Shown here: one piece after another, positions 26,584 to 35,095 of the stretch
Position numbering within the stretch: the first letter of the stretch is position 1
How the letters are laid out: every line of letters starts with the position of its first letter
Program-made: the position numbers and the translations under genes
DNA from: an uncultured Bacilli bacterium
GTDB lineage: Bacteria; Bacillota_I; Bacilli_A; RF39; UBA660
Length of the DNA stretch: 64,000 nucleotides
Direction: 5' to 3'
NCBI GenBank assembly: GCA_947624045.1
Contig: CANQIL010000001.1
Span: 92,978-156,977 of the forward strand
Notes under the pieces: generated by a model
Database searches by the model: none
What the model was told of the DNA's origin: nothing
Seen by the model: only the letters and a program-made list of their open reading frames with translations

Positions 26584-27981
26584 ATGAAACTTTATAATAC
26601 ATTAAGTAAAAAAGTAGAAGAGTTTGTTCCTTTTCATGAAAGAGAAGTAAGGATGTATACTTGTGGGCCAACTGTTTATAACTATGCTCATATTGGGAAC
26701 TTACGTACTTATATTTTTGAAGATATATTACAAAAAGGTTTAGAATATCTTGGATATGATGTTAAAAGAGCAATGAATATTACTGATGTTGGGCATTTAA
26801 CTAGTGATGGAGATACTGGTAATGATAAAATGTTAGAGGGAGCTAAAAGAGAGGGCAAAGATGTTTTTGAAATAGCTCAGTTTTATACAGAGGCTTTCTT
26901 TAAAGATATGGAAAAGTTAAATATAAAAGTGCCTACAATAATTGGAAAAGCAAGTGATTATATAGATACTTATATTGAAATGATAAGTAAAATGCTTGAA
27001 GATGATTATGCTTATATATCTAATGGGAATGTTTATTTTGATATAAGTAAAGCCAAGGATTATTATAAATTATCTGGAAAAAATGCTGATGATTTATTTG
27101 TAGGAGTGCGTGATAGTGTATCTTTAGATGTTCATAAGAAAAATCCGGCTGATTTTGTTTTATGGTTTACAGTTTCAAAGTTTGAAAATCAAATTTTAAA
27201 ATGGGATTCACCTTGGGGTGTTGGTTATCCTGGTTGGCATATTGAATGTTCCGGTATTTCTTATAAATTACTAGGAGAATATTTGGATATTCATTGTGGC
27301 GGTGTTGATAATATTTTTCCTCATCATACTAACGAAATAGCGCAAAGTGAAGCTTTCTTAGGCCATAAATGGTGCAATTACTGGTGTCATGGAGCTCATT
27401 TAAACGATAAGAGTGGAAAGATGAGTAAATCAAACGGCGAATTTTTAACATTAACTTTATTACAAGAAAAAGGCTATAGTCCACTTGATTATCGTTACTT
27501 CTGCTTAAATAGTCATTACCGAAATACTTTAGAATTTTCTTATGAATCGCTAGATAGTGCAAAAAAGGCTTTGGAAAAATTAAAAAATAAAGTTAAAAGT
27601 TTAGATGATACTTTGATGATTGAAAGAGAAAAGATGACTAAATACATTGATAAATTTAAAGAAAGTTTTGAAAATGATATTAATACTTCTCTTATGCTAA
27701 CAACACTTTATGATGTTTTAAAAGCTGATGATATAAATGATACGACTAAGCTATGTATTATTAAAGATTTTGATAAAGTATTGTCATTGGACTTAGAAAT
27801 TAATTGTGAAAAAGAAATTGATAGTAAATTGGAAGAAGAGATTTTGAAAAAAATAGAACAAAGAAATGAAGCTAAGAAAAATAAAGACTATGAATTAGCT
27901 GATAGTATTCGTGATGAACTTTTGTCTTTAGGAGTTAGATTAATAGATAAAAGAGAAGAAACAACTTATGAAATAATATAA
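26584..27981 (+). CDS. cysS: Cysteinyl-tRNA synthetase
   Basis: This class I synthetase charges tRNA-Cys. ATG 26584 follows AGGTGG by 8 bases. The 465-residue protein has TCGPTVYNYAHIGN with the first zinc Cys and the HIGH-type motif, GWHIECSG and HCGGVDNIFPHHTNEIAQSEA with further zinc ligands, and GKMSKSNGEFLT (KMSKS loop). The C-terminal helical domain ends in LADSIRDELLSLGVRLIDK. It begins the cysS-mrnC-rlmB-sigma unit, as in Bacillus. gltX and cysE, which precede it in B. subtilis, are absent. Confidence 0.96.
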   Translation: MKLYNTLSKKVEEFVPFHEREVRMYTCGPTVYNYAHIGNLRTYIFEDILQKGLEYLGYDVKRAMNITDVGHLTSDGDTGNDKMLEGAKREGKDVFEIAQFYTEAFFKDMEKLNIKVPTIIGKASDYIDTYIEMISKMLEDDYAYISNGNVYFDISKAKDYYKLSGKNADDLFVGVRDSVSLDVHKKNPADFVLWFTVSKFENQILKWDSPWGVGYPGWHIECSGISYKLLGEYLDIHCGGVDNIFPHHTNEIAQSEAFLGHKWCNYWCHGAHLNDKSGKMSKSNGEFLTLTLLQEKGYSPLDYRYFCLNSHYRNTLEFSYESLDSAKKALEKLKNKVKSLDDTLMIEREKMTKYIDKFKESFENDINTSLMLTTLYDVLKADDINDTTKLCIIKDFDKVLSLDLEINCEKEIDSKLEEEILKKIEQRNEAKKNKDYELADSIRDELLSLGVRLIDKREETTYEII

Positions 27982-28021
27982 AGCATCATGAATGCTTTTT
28001 CTATTTAGGAGGTTATTTAAT

Positions 28022-28393
28022 TTGGACGTTAAAGAAATAAATGTTTTAGTACTAGCTTATTTAGGGGATACAATTTATGAAAATTATGTTAGAAAATATT
28101 TGATACTTAAAAAAATTGGCAATGTCGATAAGCTTCAAAAAGAAGCTATTAAATATGTAAGTGCTAAAAGTCAAGCTAATTATCTATTAGAAATGATAGA
28201 TAAAGGCTTTTTTACCGAAGAAGAGTTGGCCGTTATTAAAAGAGCCCGTAATTATAAGACAACATCACATCCTAAAAACTGTGATATAGTAACATATAAA
28301 TATGCAACAGGACTAGAATGTTTAATTGGTTACTTAGACTTTTTATCTAAAAGAGAAAGGATAGATGAAATAATGAATTTCATCTTAAAATAG
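28022..28393 (+). CDS. mrnC: Mini-ribonuclease III
   Basis: Mini-III cleaves the 23S rRNA precursor double-stranded processing stalk in Bacillota. This 123-residue version is a lone RNase III catalytic domain (LAYLGDTIYENYVRKYL at the start, RARNYKTTSHPKN and YKYATGLECLIGYL later) with no dsRNA-binding domain, which defines the family. The start is TTG 28022, 9 bases after AGGAGG. It sits between cysS and rlmB in the B. subtilis order. Confidence 0.92.
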   Translation: MDVKEINVLVLAYLGDTIYENYVRKYLILKKIGNVDKLQKEAIKYVSAKSQANYLLEMIDKGFFTEEELAVIKRARNYKTTSHPKNCDIVTYKYATGLECLIGYLDFLSKRERIDEIMNFILK

Positions 28394-28397
28394 GCTT

Positions 28398-29093
28398 ATG
28401 TTAGTATATGGAAGAAATGTAGCGAAAGAAATTTTGAAAAAAAATAAAAAAGTTGAAAAATTAATTTTGCAGGAGGGTTTTGAGGACAATTTGTTAAATT
28501 CCCTTATAGAAAAGAATAAATTGAAGCCAATTTATGCTCCAAAATGTAAAATTGATGATTTGGTAGATGGAGTACATCAAGGTATAATACTATCTATTCC
28601 GGATTATGAATATTTTAAATTAGATGAAATCTTAAATGAAGAAGTAGTTGTCATTTTAGACCATCTAGAAGACCCACATAATGTAGGGGCAATTATTAGA
28701 ACCTGTGAAGCAGCTGGTATTAAAAGTGTTGTTATTCCAAAAGATAGGCAAGCTTTAATAAATGCAACTGTTATGAAGACTAGTGTAGGTACAGTTGAAG
28801 ATGTTAAAGTAGCTATGGTTACTAACTTAGTAAATGCTATAAATAAGCTTAAAGAAAATGGCTTTTGGATAGTTGGGACAACTTTAAGTGATAGGAGTGT
28901 TGATTATCGAGAAATTGATTATGGAGGAAAAACTGCCTTAGTAATAGGTAATGAGGGAAATGGTATTTCAAATATAGTAGAGAAAAACTGTGACTATTTA
29001 GCGAAAATACCTATGTATGGAACAACAAATAGTTTAAATGCTTCAGTTGCGGCAGGAATAATGATTTATGAAGTAATCCGAAATAGAAAGTAG
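28398..29093 (+). CDS. rlmB: 23S rRNA 2'-O-ribose methyltransferase RlmB (TrmH/SpoU family)
   Basis: This 231-residue SPOUT methyltransferase has a short N-terminal substrate domain (YGRNVAKEILKK) and the knotted catalytic domain with the three SpoU motifs: LDHLEDPHNVGAIIRTCEAAGI, GNEGNGIS and IPMYGTTNSLNASVAAGI. The family methylates a conserved guanosine of 23S rRNA with SAM. It follows mrnC by 4 bp. A TrmH-type tRNA role cannot be excluded from sequence alone. Confidence 0.93.
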   Translation: MLVYGRNVAKEILKKNKKVEKLILQEGFEDNLLNSLIEKNKLKPIYAPKCKIDDLVDGVHQGIILSIPDYEYFKLDEILNEEVVVILDHLEDPHNVGAIIRTCEAAGIKSVVIPKDRQALINATVMKTSVGTVEDVKVAMVTNLVNAINKLKENGFWIVGTTLSDRSVDYREIDYGGKTALVIGNEGNGISNIVEKNCDYLAKIPMYGTTNSLNASVAAGIMIYEVIRNRK

Positions 29094-29099
29094 GAGAAA

Positions 29100-29678
29100 A
29101 TGAATTATAAAAGCATAAATGATTATGAAGTTTTGTATATGATAAGAGAAAATAGTGAAGAAGCAAAAGATTTAATGTATGAAAAATATATGCCAATAGT
29201 AAAAAATATGGCTTCTACATTTTATAAGCTTAATAAAAATTTGGGGGTTGAATATGAAGATTATATTCAAGAAGGACTAATAGCTTTAAATAAAGCAATA
29301 TATACATATGATGAAAAGAAAGACGTGTTATTCTTTACATATTTTAATAATATTATTAATAAGCATTTTAATTCATATATAAGAAGTTTGAAAGCTAATA
29401 AGCATACTATATTGAATCAAAGTGTTAGATGTAGTGATATTTTTTGGAATGCTTTAGAGAAAGAGAATTTTGATTATGATAAAATAATTGTTGAAGAAGA
29501 ATTTATAGAAATGAAAAACTTGTTAGATGTTGAACTGAGCTGTGTTTTTGAACTTTTCTTTAATGGATTTAGTCGAAAGGAAATTTCAAAATTATTAGAT
29601 ATACCTATTAAGGCAGTGTATTCAAGATTAGCTAAAACTAAACGCATTTTACGTGATAATTTTAAAAAAGCAATTTAA
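29100..29678 (+). CDS. sigH: Sigma-70 family sigma factor, SigH-like by position
   Basis: This 192-residue protein has region 2 (LMYEKYMPIVKNMAS and YEDYIQEGLIALNKAIYTYDEKK) and region 4 (LSCVFELFFNGFSRKEISKLLDIPIKAVYSRLAKTKR), so it is a small sigma-70 factor. It directly follows rlmB and precedes the secE-nusG unit, where B. subtilis has sigH (with yacP between). SigH starts sporulation and competence programmes, which would fit the yab/spoVG genes here. A TAGGAGA site precedes ATG 29100. Sequence alone does not separate SigH from other small group-3 factors. Confidence 0.75.
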   Translation: MNYKSINDYEVLYMIRENSEEAKDLMYEKYMPIVKNMASTFYKLNKNLGVEYEDYIQEGLIALNKAIYTYDEKKDVLFFTYFNNIINKHFNSYIRSLKANKHTILNQSVRCSDIFWNALEKENFDYDKIIVEEEFIEMKNLLDVELSCVFELFFNGFSRKEISKLLDIPIKAVYSRLAKTKRILRDNFKKAI

Positions 29679-29726
29679 AAATTGTTTTTTTGTGTTTTTT
29701 AGTATAAAATTATAATAGGTGATGGT

Positions 29727-30458
29727 ATGGCGAGGATAGTTAATGTACCTAAAGAAAATGATGTAGAGATGACTCTTTATGATTATACAGGTAGAGAGGG
29801 CGTTTTAGGTAGTATTAGTGATGATAAATTTAAAGAGGTATTTTTAAATATGGACTTAGCAATGAAATATGTTCATAAACACGGATACTGTGTAAAATCA
29901 TTTAATCCTTTAGAAATACAAATACTTAATAATTCACCTAAACAAATAAAATTTAATACCTTACTAGAAATGCCAGAAGATAAAGCTCTTCAAGATGAGT
30001 TAAAGAATGAAGATATATTTCATTCAGCTTGTTTACAAATAGGGCTTTATACCAATTCATTAAGATACTTAAAAGAAGATTTTTTAAGAGAAAACTTTGA
30101 TGAATTTGCGAAGAATTTGCCACAAGATGATGTGCCTTACTATAGAGGTGTTATTCAAAGAAAAGCCGGAGTATATTACTCAGAATATGTTGCTGAAAAA
30201 AAGAAAAGAGATTTAGAAATGCTTGAAAAAGAAGTTGCTAGTGGAGAGGGAAAAGATAGTAATAAACAACTAATAAAAAGTAATGGCTTAGGTTTTAGAG
30301 AAGAAAATATTAATAATGATAAAATAAATGATAATATATATAAGCAAATTAATGGTTTAAAAGATACGGCTTTTATAAATTATTTGATAATTCCAACATT
30401 AATTTTATTAACAGGTATCGCTGTTAGTATAGTAGCTTTATTCTTTAGTTTATTCTAA
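29727..30458 (+). CDS. Unknown tail-anchored membrane protein
   Basis: This 243-residue protein has a soluble domain (about 1-165), a charged linker and one C-terminal membrane segment (about 219-240). The stretch AMKYVHKHGYCVKSFNPLEIQIL vaguely resembles the catalytic loop of a protein kinase-like fold without the catalytic Asp, which could mean a pseudokinase such as those in type VII systems; this is a weak impression. I do not recognise the family. It stands where rpmG would be in B. subtilis and is followed by a terminator-like hairpin (about 30457-30485). Confidence 0.65.
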   Translation: MARIVNVPKENDVEMTLYDYTGREGVLGSISDDKFKEVFLNMDLAMKYVHKHGYCVKSFNPLEIQILNNSPKQIKFNTLLEMPEDKALQDELKNEDIFHSACLQIGLYTNSLRYLKEDFLRENFDEFAKNLPQDDVPYYRGVIQRKAGVYYSEYVAEKKKRDLEMLEKEVASGEGKDSNKQLIKSNGLGFREENINNDKINDNIYKQINGLKDTAFINYLIIPTLILLTGIAVSIVALFFSLF

Positions 30459-30597
30459 AAACGCCTATTTTTGGTGCTTTTTTCGTAAAAAGATAGAAAT
30501 TTTTAATTGACTTTTAGGACTTAGTGTGCTATTTTAGTGGTGTAAGCACGGATTTTAAGTGTTTTTATTTTGAATTAAAGGATTAGGTGATGCTTTT

Positions 30598-30870
30598 ATG
30601 GCAGATGTCGAAGAAAAGAAAAGTAAAGCAAAAAAAGTGGACAAAAAAGTTACTAAGAATGCTTCTAAAAAAGAAGAAAAGAAAAGTTTATGGGTAAGAT
30701 TTAGAATATTTTGTCATGGTGTAAAATCTGAATTTAAAAAAGTTCATTGGACTTCAAAAAATGACCTTGTAAAATATTCTATAGCTACTATAGTATTTGT
30801 AGTCGTTTGTTCTTTATTCTTTTATGCAATAGATATAATCTTTGCATTAATTCAAACATTATTTAATTAA
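30598..30870 (+). CDS. secE: Preprotein translocase subunit SecE
   Basis: SecE clamps SecY in the protein-export channel. The 90-residue protein has a Lys-rich cytoplasmic head, the amphipathic helix with the family motif GVKSEFKKVHWTSKNDLVKYS, and one membrane segment (about 60-82). It precedes nusG by 11 bp. A Lys-rich N-terminal extension of about 30 residues is longer than in B. subtilis SecE (59 residues). Confidence 0.94.
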   Translation: MADVEEKKSKAKKVDKKVTKNASKKEEKKSLWVRFRIFCHGVKSEFKKVHWTSKNDLVKYSIATIVFVVVCSLFFYAIDIIFALIQTLFN

Positions 30871-30881
30871 AGGAGTTTAAT

Positions 30882-31418
30882 ATGGATAAACAATGGTATG
30901 TAGTTAACACTTATTCTGGACATGAAAATAAAGTAAAAGAAAAGCTTGAGATGAGAGCTGAATCTATGGATATGCAAGATTATATCTTTAGAGTTGTTAT
31001 TCCGGAAGAGAAAGTTGTAGAAGTTAAAGATGGAGTAACTAAAGAAAAAGTTAAAAAGATGTTTCCTGGATATATCTTAGTAGAAATGGTTATGACTGAT
31101 GAAGCTTGGTATGTTGTACGTAATACACCTGGTGTTACAGGATTTATTGGTTCAAGTGGAAAAGGAGCTAAGCCAACACCATTACAACCTTATGAAGTAG
31201 ATAAGATTTTAGGTAATATGGGTATTAGTCGTATTGATGTTGAAACTGAGCTTGCGGTTGGTAGCAAAGTTAAAATTATTGCTGGACCATTTAATGGAAT
31301 GTTTGGTAAGATTGATTCAGTTGACCTTGCTAATCAAAAAGTTAATTTACTTGTAGATTTATTTGGACAAGAAACTTCAGTTGAAGTGGAAATTAGTCAA
31401 ATTGAAAATGCAGGATAA
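30882..31418 (+). CDS. nusG: Transcription elongation/termination factor NusG
   Basis: NusG binds RNA polymerase and couples transcription to pausing, Rho or translation. The 178-residue protein has the NGN domain (WYVVNTYSGHENKVKEKL at the start, MFPGYILVEMVMTDEAWYVVRNTPGVTGFIG) and the KOW domain (VKIIAGPFNGMFGKIDSVD) at the end. AGGAG precedes ATG 30882. The order secE-nusG-rplK is universal in Bacteria. Confidence 0.97.
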   Translation: MDKQWYVVNTYSGHENKVKEKLEMRAESMDMQDYIFRVVIPEEKVVEVKDGVTKEKVKKMFPGYILVEMVMTDEAWYVVRNTPGVTGFIGSSGKGAKPTPLQPYEVDKILGNMGISRIDVETELAVGSKVKIIAGPFNGMFGKIDSVDLANQKVNLLVDLFGQETSVEVEISQIENAG

Positions 31419-31477
31419 GTACTTGCGTTTTTATAAAGATTATGTTATTATTTAAGGGCTATATTTAATTTAATATA

Positions 31478-31545
31478 GATTTAGTGGGAAGCATGGTTTG
31501 CATTTTTAAGCGGTAATCAAGCTATTTGGACCACTCGCGAAAACT
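31478..31545 (+). promoter_or_regulatory. Candidate ribosomal-protein leader upstream of rplK
   Basis: Between nusG and rplK an AGTGG (31483-31487) can pair with CCACT (31531-31535), enclosing two small hairpins (GCA...TGC and AGC...GCT). An AT-rich inverted repeat (CTATATT...AATATAG, 31459-31478) precedes it. The layout suggests an autoregulatory leader of the L11-L1 unit; the family is not identified. Confidence 0.35.
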
Positions 31546-31571
31546 AAATTTGAAGAAAGGATGTGTTTTTC

Positions 31572-32003
31572 GTGGCAAAGGATGCAGTAAAGAAAATAAA
31601 ATTACAAATCCCAGCAGGAAAAGCTACACCAGCTCCACCAGTTGGTACAGTATTAGGACCTGCCGGAATTAATTTGCAAGAATTTTGTACGAAGTATAAT
31701 GATGCTACTAGGGATAAAATGGGAGATATTTTACCAGTAGAAATTTCAATATACGAGGATAGAAGTTTTGATTTTGTTATTAAGACTCCACCTACAAGTT
31801 TCTTGTTAAAGAAATATGCTAAAATAAATAAAGGCTCAGTTAAGGGCTCAAAGGAAACTGTTGCGACTATTTCAGAAGCACAGTTAAGAGAAATTGCTGA
31901 AGTTAAATTGCCTGATTTGAATGCTTATGATGTAGAAGCAGCTATGAAGATTGTGGCTGGAACTGCAAAAAATATGGGAATAAAAATCGAAGGTCAAGAG
32001 TAA
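31572..32003 (+). CDS. rplK: 50S ribosomal protein L11
   Basis: L11 forms the GTPase-associated centre base with 23S rRNA. The 143-residue protein has the highly conserved [31 protein letters not shown] start and the C-terminal RNA-binding domain ending in [15 protein letters not shown] 31572 is chosen because the product then begins MAKDAVKK like other L11 proteins; AAAGG lies 12 bases upstream. It is followed by the rplA leader hairpin. Confidence 0.96.
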   Translation: MAKDAVKKIKLQIPAGKATPAPPVGTVLGPAGINLQEFCTKYNDATRDKMGDILPVEISIYEDRSFDFVIKTPPTSFLLKKYAKINKGSVKGSKETVATISEAQLREIAEVKLPDLNAYDVEAAMKIVAGTAKNMGIKIEGQE

Positions 32004-32026
32004 TTTTAATCATATAGGTTTAAGCC

Positions 32027-32066
32027 TATGTGGAAGGAAAATTTAAAAATCCGCTTTTACCACATA
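32027..32066 (+). promoter_or_regulatory. Hairpin just before rplA (candidate L1 autoregulatory site)
   Basis: TATGTGG (32027-32033) pairs with CCACATA (32060-32066), closing a purine-rich internal region (GGAAAATTTAAAAATCCGC). The ribosome-binding site AAGGAGG begins right after. L1 is known to repress its operon by binding an mRNA mimic of its 23S site near the start; that function here is inference. Confidence 0.5.
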
Positions 32067-32080
32067 AGGAGGAAAGAAAG

Positions 32081-32776
32081 ATGAAAAAAAGAAGTAAGAA
32101 ATATACTGAAGCTGCTTCTAAAATAGAAAAGAATAAGATATATTCTAAAGAAGAAGCTGTTAAATTAGTAAAAGAAACTTCTACTAGTTCTTTTGATGGC
32201 TCTATTGAAGTAGCTATGAGATTAAACTTAGATACTAAGAAAGCAGACCAACAATTAAGAGGTGCTATTGTACTTCCTAAGGGAACTGGTAAAACTAAAA
32301 AAGTATTAGTAATAGCTAGAGGACCTAAAGCAGCAGAGGCAAAAGAAGCAAATGCTGATTATGTCGGAGATACAGATATGCTTGAAAAAATCGAAAAAGA
32401 AAATTGGTTTGATTTTGATACAATGATTGCTACTCCTGATATGATGCCTTTACTTGGTAAGTTAGGTAAAGTTTTAGGACCTAAAGGTTTAATGCCAAAT
32501 CCTAAGACTGGTACGGTTACTTTAGATATTAAAAAAGCAGTAGAAGAAGTTAAGGCTGGTCGTGTTGAATATAGAACTGATAGTTTTGGTAATATTCATG
32601 GAATTATTGGTAAGGCTTCTTTTAGTGAGGAAGATTTGCTTGCTAACTTAAATGCATTTGTAGAGCAAATTTTAAAGATTAAGCCTGCAACTGTAAAAGG
32701 TGAGTATGTAAAGAATATTTCTATTTCTTCAACTATGGGTCCTGGAATCAAAGTTGAAAATAATTTTGACAAATAG
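32081..32776 (+). CDS. rplA: 50S ribosomal protein L1
   Basis: L1 binds the 23S L1 stalk and helps tRNA exit; it also represses translation of its own mRNA. The 231-residue product starts with ATG 32081, nine bases after AAGGAGG, and shows [61 protein letters not shown] and [20 protein letters not shown]. An in-frame start about 50 bases upstream would run through the leader hairpin and has no site. The rplJ promoter overlaps its 3' end. Confidence 0.96.
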   Translation: MKKRSKKYTEAASKIEKNKIYSKEEAVKLVKETSTSSFDGSIEVAMRLNLDTKKADQQLRGAIVLPKGTGKTKKVLVIARGPKAAEAKEANADYVGDTDMLEKIEKENWFDFDTMIATPDMMPLLGKLGKVLGPKGLMPNPKTGTVTLDIKKAVEEVKAGRVEYRTDSFGNIHGIIGKASFSEEDLLANLNAFVEQILKIKPATVKGEYVKNISISSTMGPGIKVENNFDK

Positions 32777-32794
32777 AAATTTATAAGATATAAT
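32766..32794 (+). promoter_or_regulatory. Promoter of rplJ-rplL
   Basis: TTGACA (32766-32771) and TATAAT (32789-32794), spaced 17 bp, overlap the end of rplA. A strong sigma-A promoter for the L10 leader and the rplJL genes. Confidence 0.85.
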
Positions 32795-32804
32795 AAAGAC
32801 AATT

Positions 32805-32910
32805 TGTTGGTGCCATAGACAGTAGGTGTTAAATGTAAATCCTACCGAGGACTTAATTAGTTATAAAAGGTTCTTACTGTCTAGATGTTAAGAACCTTTT
32901 TCATGGCATC
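32805..32910 (+). ncRNA. L10 leader (rplJ) with attenuator
   Basis: TGCCAT (32811-32816) can pair with ATGGCA (32903-32908) to close the leader. AGACAGTA (32817-32824) pairs with TACTGTCT (32875-32882). That pairing excludes the 12-bp stem AAAAGGTTCTTA (32865-32876) with TAAGAACCTTTT (32889-32900), which ends in five T and can act as a terminator. This is the ribosomal protein L10 leader arrangement known from Bacillota, where L10(L12)4 binding favours termination. Confidence 0.85.
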
Positions 32911-32933
32911 CCTAAAAAATGAGGAGGTGTATT

Positions 32934-33428
32934 ATGGCAAGTGAAAAAGCGTTAAAAGAAAAACAAGCTATCATTGATGAGATTAAATCACGTGTAGAAT
33001 CTGCAAAAACTATCGTTTTGTTTGATTATCGTGGTATTACTGATAGCGAAGCTAAAGAATTACGTGTTAAATTAAGAGAAACGAATTCTGATTATAAAGT
33101 ATATAAAAATACTTTAATGGCTCGTGCTTTTAATGATTTATCAATTGATTTGAATGAAGCTTTAAGTGGACCAAGTGCTTTCGCTTATGGCGAAGACCAA
33201 ATTGCGCCAATTAAAGTTTTAGCAGATTTTGCTAAAGAACACCCAGCATTAGTTTTAAAAGTAGGGATTGTAGATGGGGACAAAGCAGATGAAGCTAAGT
33301 TAGCTGAATATGCAGCACTACCATCAAGAGATGCTTTATTAACTATGTTAGCTGGTGGTATGATTGGTTTAGTAAGAGATTTATCAATTTGCCTTGACTT
33401 ATATAGTAAGCAAAAAGAGGAAAATTAA
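32934..33428 (+). CDS. rplJ: 50S ribosomal protein L10
   Basis: L10 anchors the L7/L12 stalk to the ribosome. The 164-residue protein starts with ATG 32934 after GAGGAGGTG and shows KALKEKQAIIDEIKSRVESAKTIVLFDYRGITDSEAKELR and YKVYKNTLMARAFND, with the C-terminal helix that binds L12 dimers. Its mRNA leader carries the L10 attenuator. It is followed 31 bp later by rplL. Confidence 0.95.
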   Translation: MASEKALKEKQAIIDEIKSRVESAKTIVLFDYRGITDSEAKELRVKLRETNSDYKVYKNTLMARAFNDLSIDLNEALSGPSAFAYGEDQIAPIKVLADFAKEHPALVLKVGIVDGDKADEAKLAEYAALPSRDALLTMLAGGMIGLVRDLSICLDLYSKQKEEN

Positions 33429-33459
33429 AAATTAAAATAAATTTAAGGAGGATTAAAAA

Positions 33460-33831
33460 ATGGCTAAATTAACAAAAGAAGATTTTATCAGTAGTTTAAA
33501 AGAAATGAACTTATTAGAAATTAAGGAATTAGTAGATGCAATGAAAGAAGAATTTGGTGTTGACCCATCAGCTGTTGCTGTTAGTGCACCAGTTGCTGGT
33601 GGAGCTAGTGAAGATGCTGCTCCAAGTACAGTTACAGTATCTATTAGTGATGCTGGAGCTGCTAAAGTTGCAGTTATTAAAGTTGTTAAAGATATTACTG
33701 GTTTAGGATTAAAAGAATCTAAAGATATCGTTGATAATAACGGTGTTGTTAAAGAAAATATTCCAACTAGTGAAGCTGATGAAATCAAAGCTAAGCTTGA
33801 AGAAGCTGGAGCTACTGTAGAAGTTAAGTAA
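33460..33831 (+). CDS. rplL: 50S ribosomal protein L7/L12
   Basis: L7/L12 is the mobile stalk protein that recruits translational GTPases. The 123-residue protein has the N-terminal dimerisation helices (LNLLEIKELVDAMKEEFGV), an Ala/Val/Ser-rich hinge, and the globular domain with VAVIKVVKDITGLGLKESKDIVD. AAGGAGG precedes ATG 33460. A GAAGT...ACTTC hairpin with six T overlaps the stop and ends the unit (about 33820-33845). In B. subtilis rsmC follows directly; here a 4-kb accessory stretch intervenes. Confidence 0.96.
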   Translation: MAKLTKEDFISSLKEMNLLEIKELVDAMKEEFGVDPSAVAVSAPVAGGASEDAAPSTVTVSISDAGAAKVAVIKVVKDITGLGLKESKDIVDNNGVVKENIPTSEADEIKAKLEEAGATVEVK

Positions 33832-33988
33832 TTGACTTCTTTTTTATTTAAATTTTTTTTGAGAAATGACTAATTAAATAAAAATAGTTATTTTTCTTTG
33901 TATGTAAAATTGTGACAATTTTTATTTAAAATATGTTTTGACTGCGTTTAATATGATATGATTGTTTTAAGTTAGGTGGTGTTGTTAA

Positions 33989-34630
33989 ATGCTAAATATT
34001 TCAAGTGATGAGTTAGAAGAATTTAAAAAAATAGTAACAAGGTTTGAAAAGGGAGATTTTGAAGATGTTTTGTCTTTTAACTTGAATCAATTACTAGATA
34101 AAAATTATCTTCCTAAAAAAATCAGTCAAAATGAGTTTTTAATAGAGGGCGACTTAGGTAATAATCAGAGAAAAAGAATAGTTTTAAAAGATGATTTTAT
34201 TGATTTAGAACAAGATTTACATCAAATAACAGCTCAAATTGATGAAACGGAAAATATGGTCAATTCTTGTGAAGATAGAGTTGTAACAGAGTGTTATGGA
34301 GGTGCTACTCGCATAACTAGTACGCAGGCAACTGGAAGAATGAGAAATGCTGTAGGGCCTAGTTTAGTTGATGTTAATAGTACTGTTGAGCATGTGTTTA
34401 ATGTAGATGGAACTTTATCAAGTTATAGTTATGAAAATGAAAAAAGTAATACGAGAAAGTCTTTACTAATAAATAATGGAAAAATTGAGATAAAAAATAA
34501 TGAGCAACATTATGAATTTGATATGCCTGATGAAGTACTTTATAATAAAGAAAATGTGAAACATGTTCCTGTAAATATAGATACTTTAGTTACCTATTTG
34601 CAATCAAAAAATAATAATGTTATGAGTTAA
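33989..34630 (+). CDS. Unknown protein at the start of the rplL-rsmC insertion
   Basis: This 213-residue soluble protein begins ISSDELEEFKKIVTRFEKGDFEDVL and has a mid-region with VNSCEDRVVTECYGGATRITSTQATG and a charged C-terminal part. TAGGTGG precedes the ATG by about 10 bases. No signal peptide, membrane segment or known motif is seen. It has AT-rich composition like its neighbours. It is the first gene of an accessory stretch between rplL and rsmC. Function unknown. Confidence 0.7.
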   Translation: MLNISSDELEEFKKIVTRFEKGDFEDVLSFNLNQLLDKNYLPKKISQNEFLIEGDLGNNQRKRIVLKDDFIDLEQDLHQITAQIDETENMVNSCEDRVVTECYGGATRITSTQATGRMRNAVGPSLVDVNSTVEHVFNVDGTLSSYSYENEKSNTRKSLLINNGKIEIKNNEQHYEFDMPDEVLYNKENVKHVPVNIDTLVTYLQSKNNNVMS

Positions 34631-34647
34631 GCAGTTAAGAATTTTTC

Positions 34648-34676
34648 TTGACATTTGGTTAAATAATTTATATAAT
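34648..34676 (+). promoter_or_regulatory. Consensus promoter of candidate ncRNA 1
   Basis: Perfect TTGACA (34648-34653) and perfect TATAAT (34671-34676) with a 17-bp spacer: the strongest class of promoter. No gene begins for over 400 bp downstream. Confidence 0.85.
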
Positions 34677-34682
34677 GAAATT

Positions 34683-35032
34683 GCTAATAGGATATAGATA
34701 TCTCGATTTACAATAATTTGAAAATATTTTAAAGAATATTGATAATTAAAGTAATGGTTGAGGTATAAAACCTTATCAGTCTTATTAGTCAAATTGCAGC
34801 ATAAGAACAAAGAAGGAAAACTTTAGGTGGTAAGTGGCTGGATCGATTAATGATTGCGATATTTCACATTGGCCTGTGGATGTCCGGCTCCCTATAAACC
34901 AACAACAAGGGAAGATTTATCAGGTCGCTTTTGTTGTAAAAAAGTATAGAGCTAGTAATTAGTGTTTGGACAAGTAGGTTCATATGTATTTTTTTGGTAT
35001 ATAGATTTAATCATTATCTATATATTTTTTTT
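34683..35032 (+). ncRNA. Candidate structured ncRNA 1 (family unknown)
   Basis: A perfect consensus promoter and a strong intrinsic terminator (9-bp stem 34998-35006/35016-35024 plus eight T) bound about 350 nt without a plausible gene. It contains foldable elements: GCTGGAT (about 34837) can pair with GTCCGGC (about 34881), enclosing small hairpins such as CACA...TGTG; CCCT...AGGG forms another; AACAAAG near 34805 can pair with CTTTTGTT near 34929. The central third is more GC-rich than its flanks. I looked for RNase P, SRP, 6S and T-box signatures and did not find them. Confidence 0.5.
34998..35032 (+). terminator. Terminator of candidate ncRNA 1
   Basis: TATATAGAT (34998-35006) pairs with ATCTATATA (35016-35024), followed by eight T. 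Confidence 0.75.
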
Positions 35033-35095
35033 AAATGTTTAGTTTACAAATCTAACTTTTAATGTTAAAATTTAAACTGAAAGGAAGTTGGTAGC

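Noticed and set aside
34805-34937. RNase P RNA, SRP RNA, 6S RNA or T-box in the intergenic RNA region
   Set aside because: The conserved RNase P core (GAGGAAAGUCC), the SRP GGAA tetraloop context and the T-box antiterminator were not found, so I left the family open.
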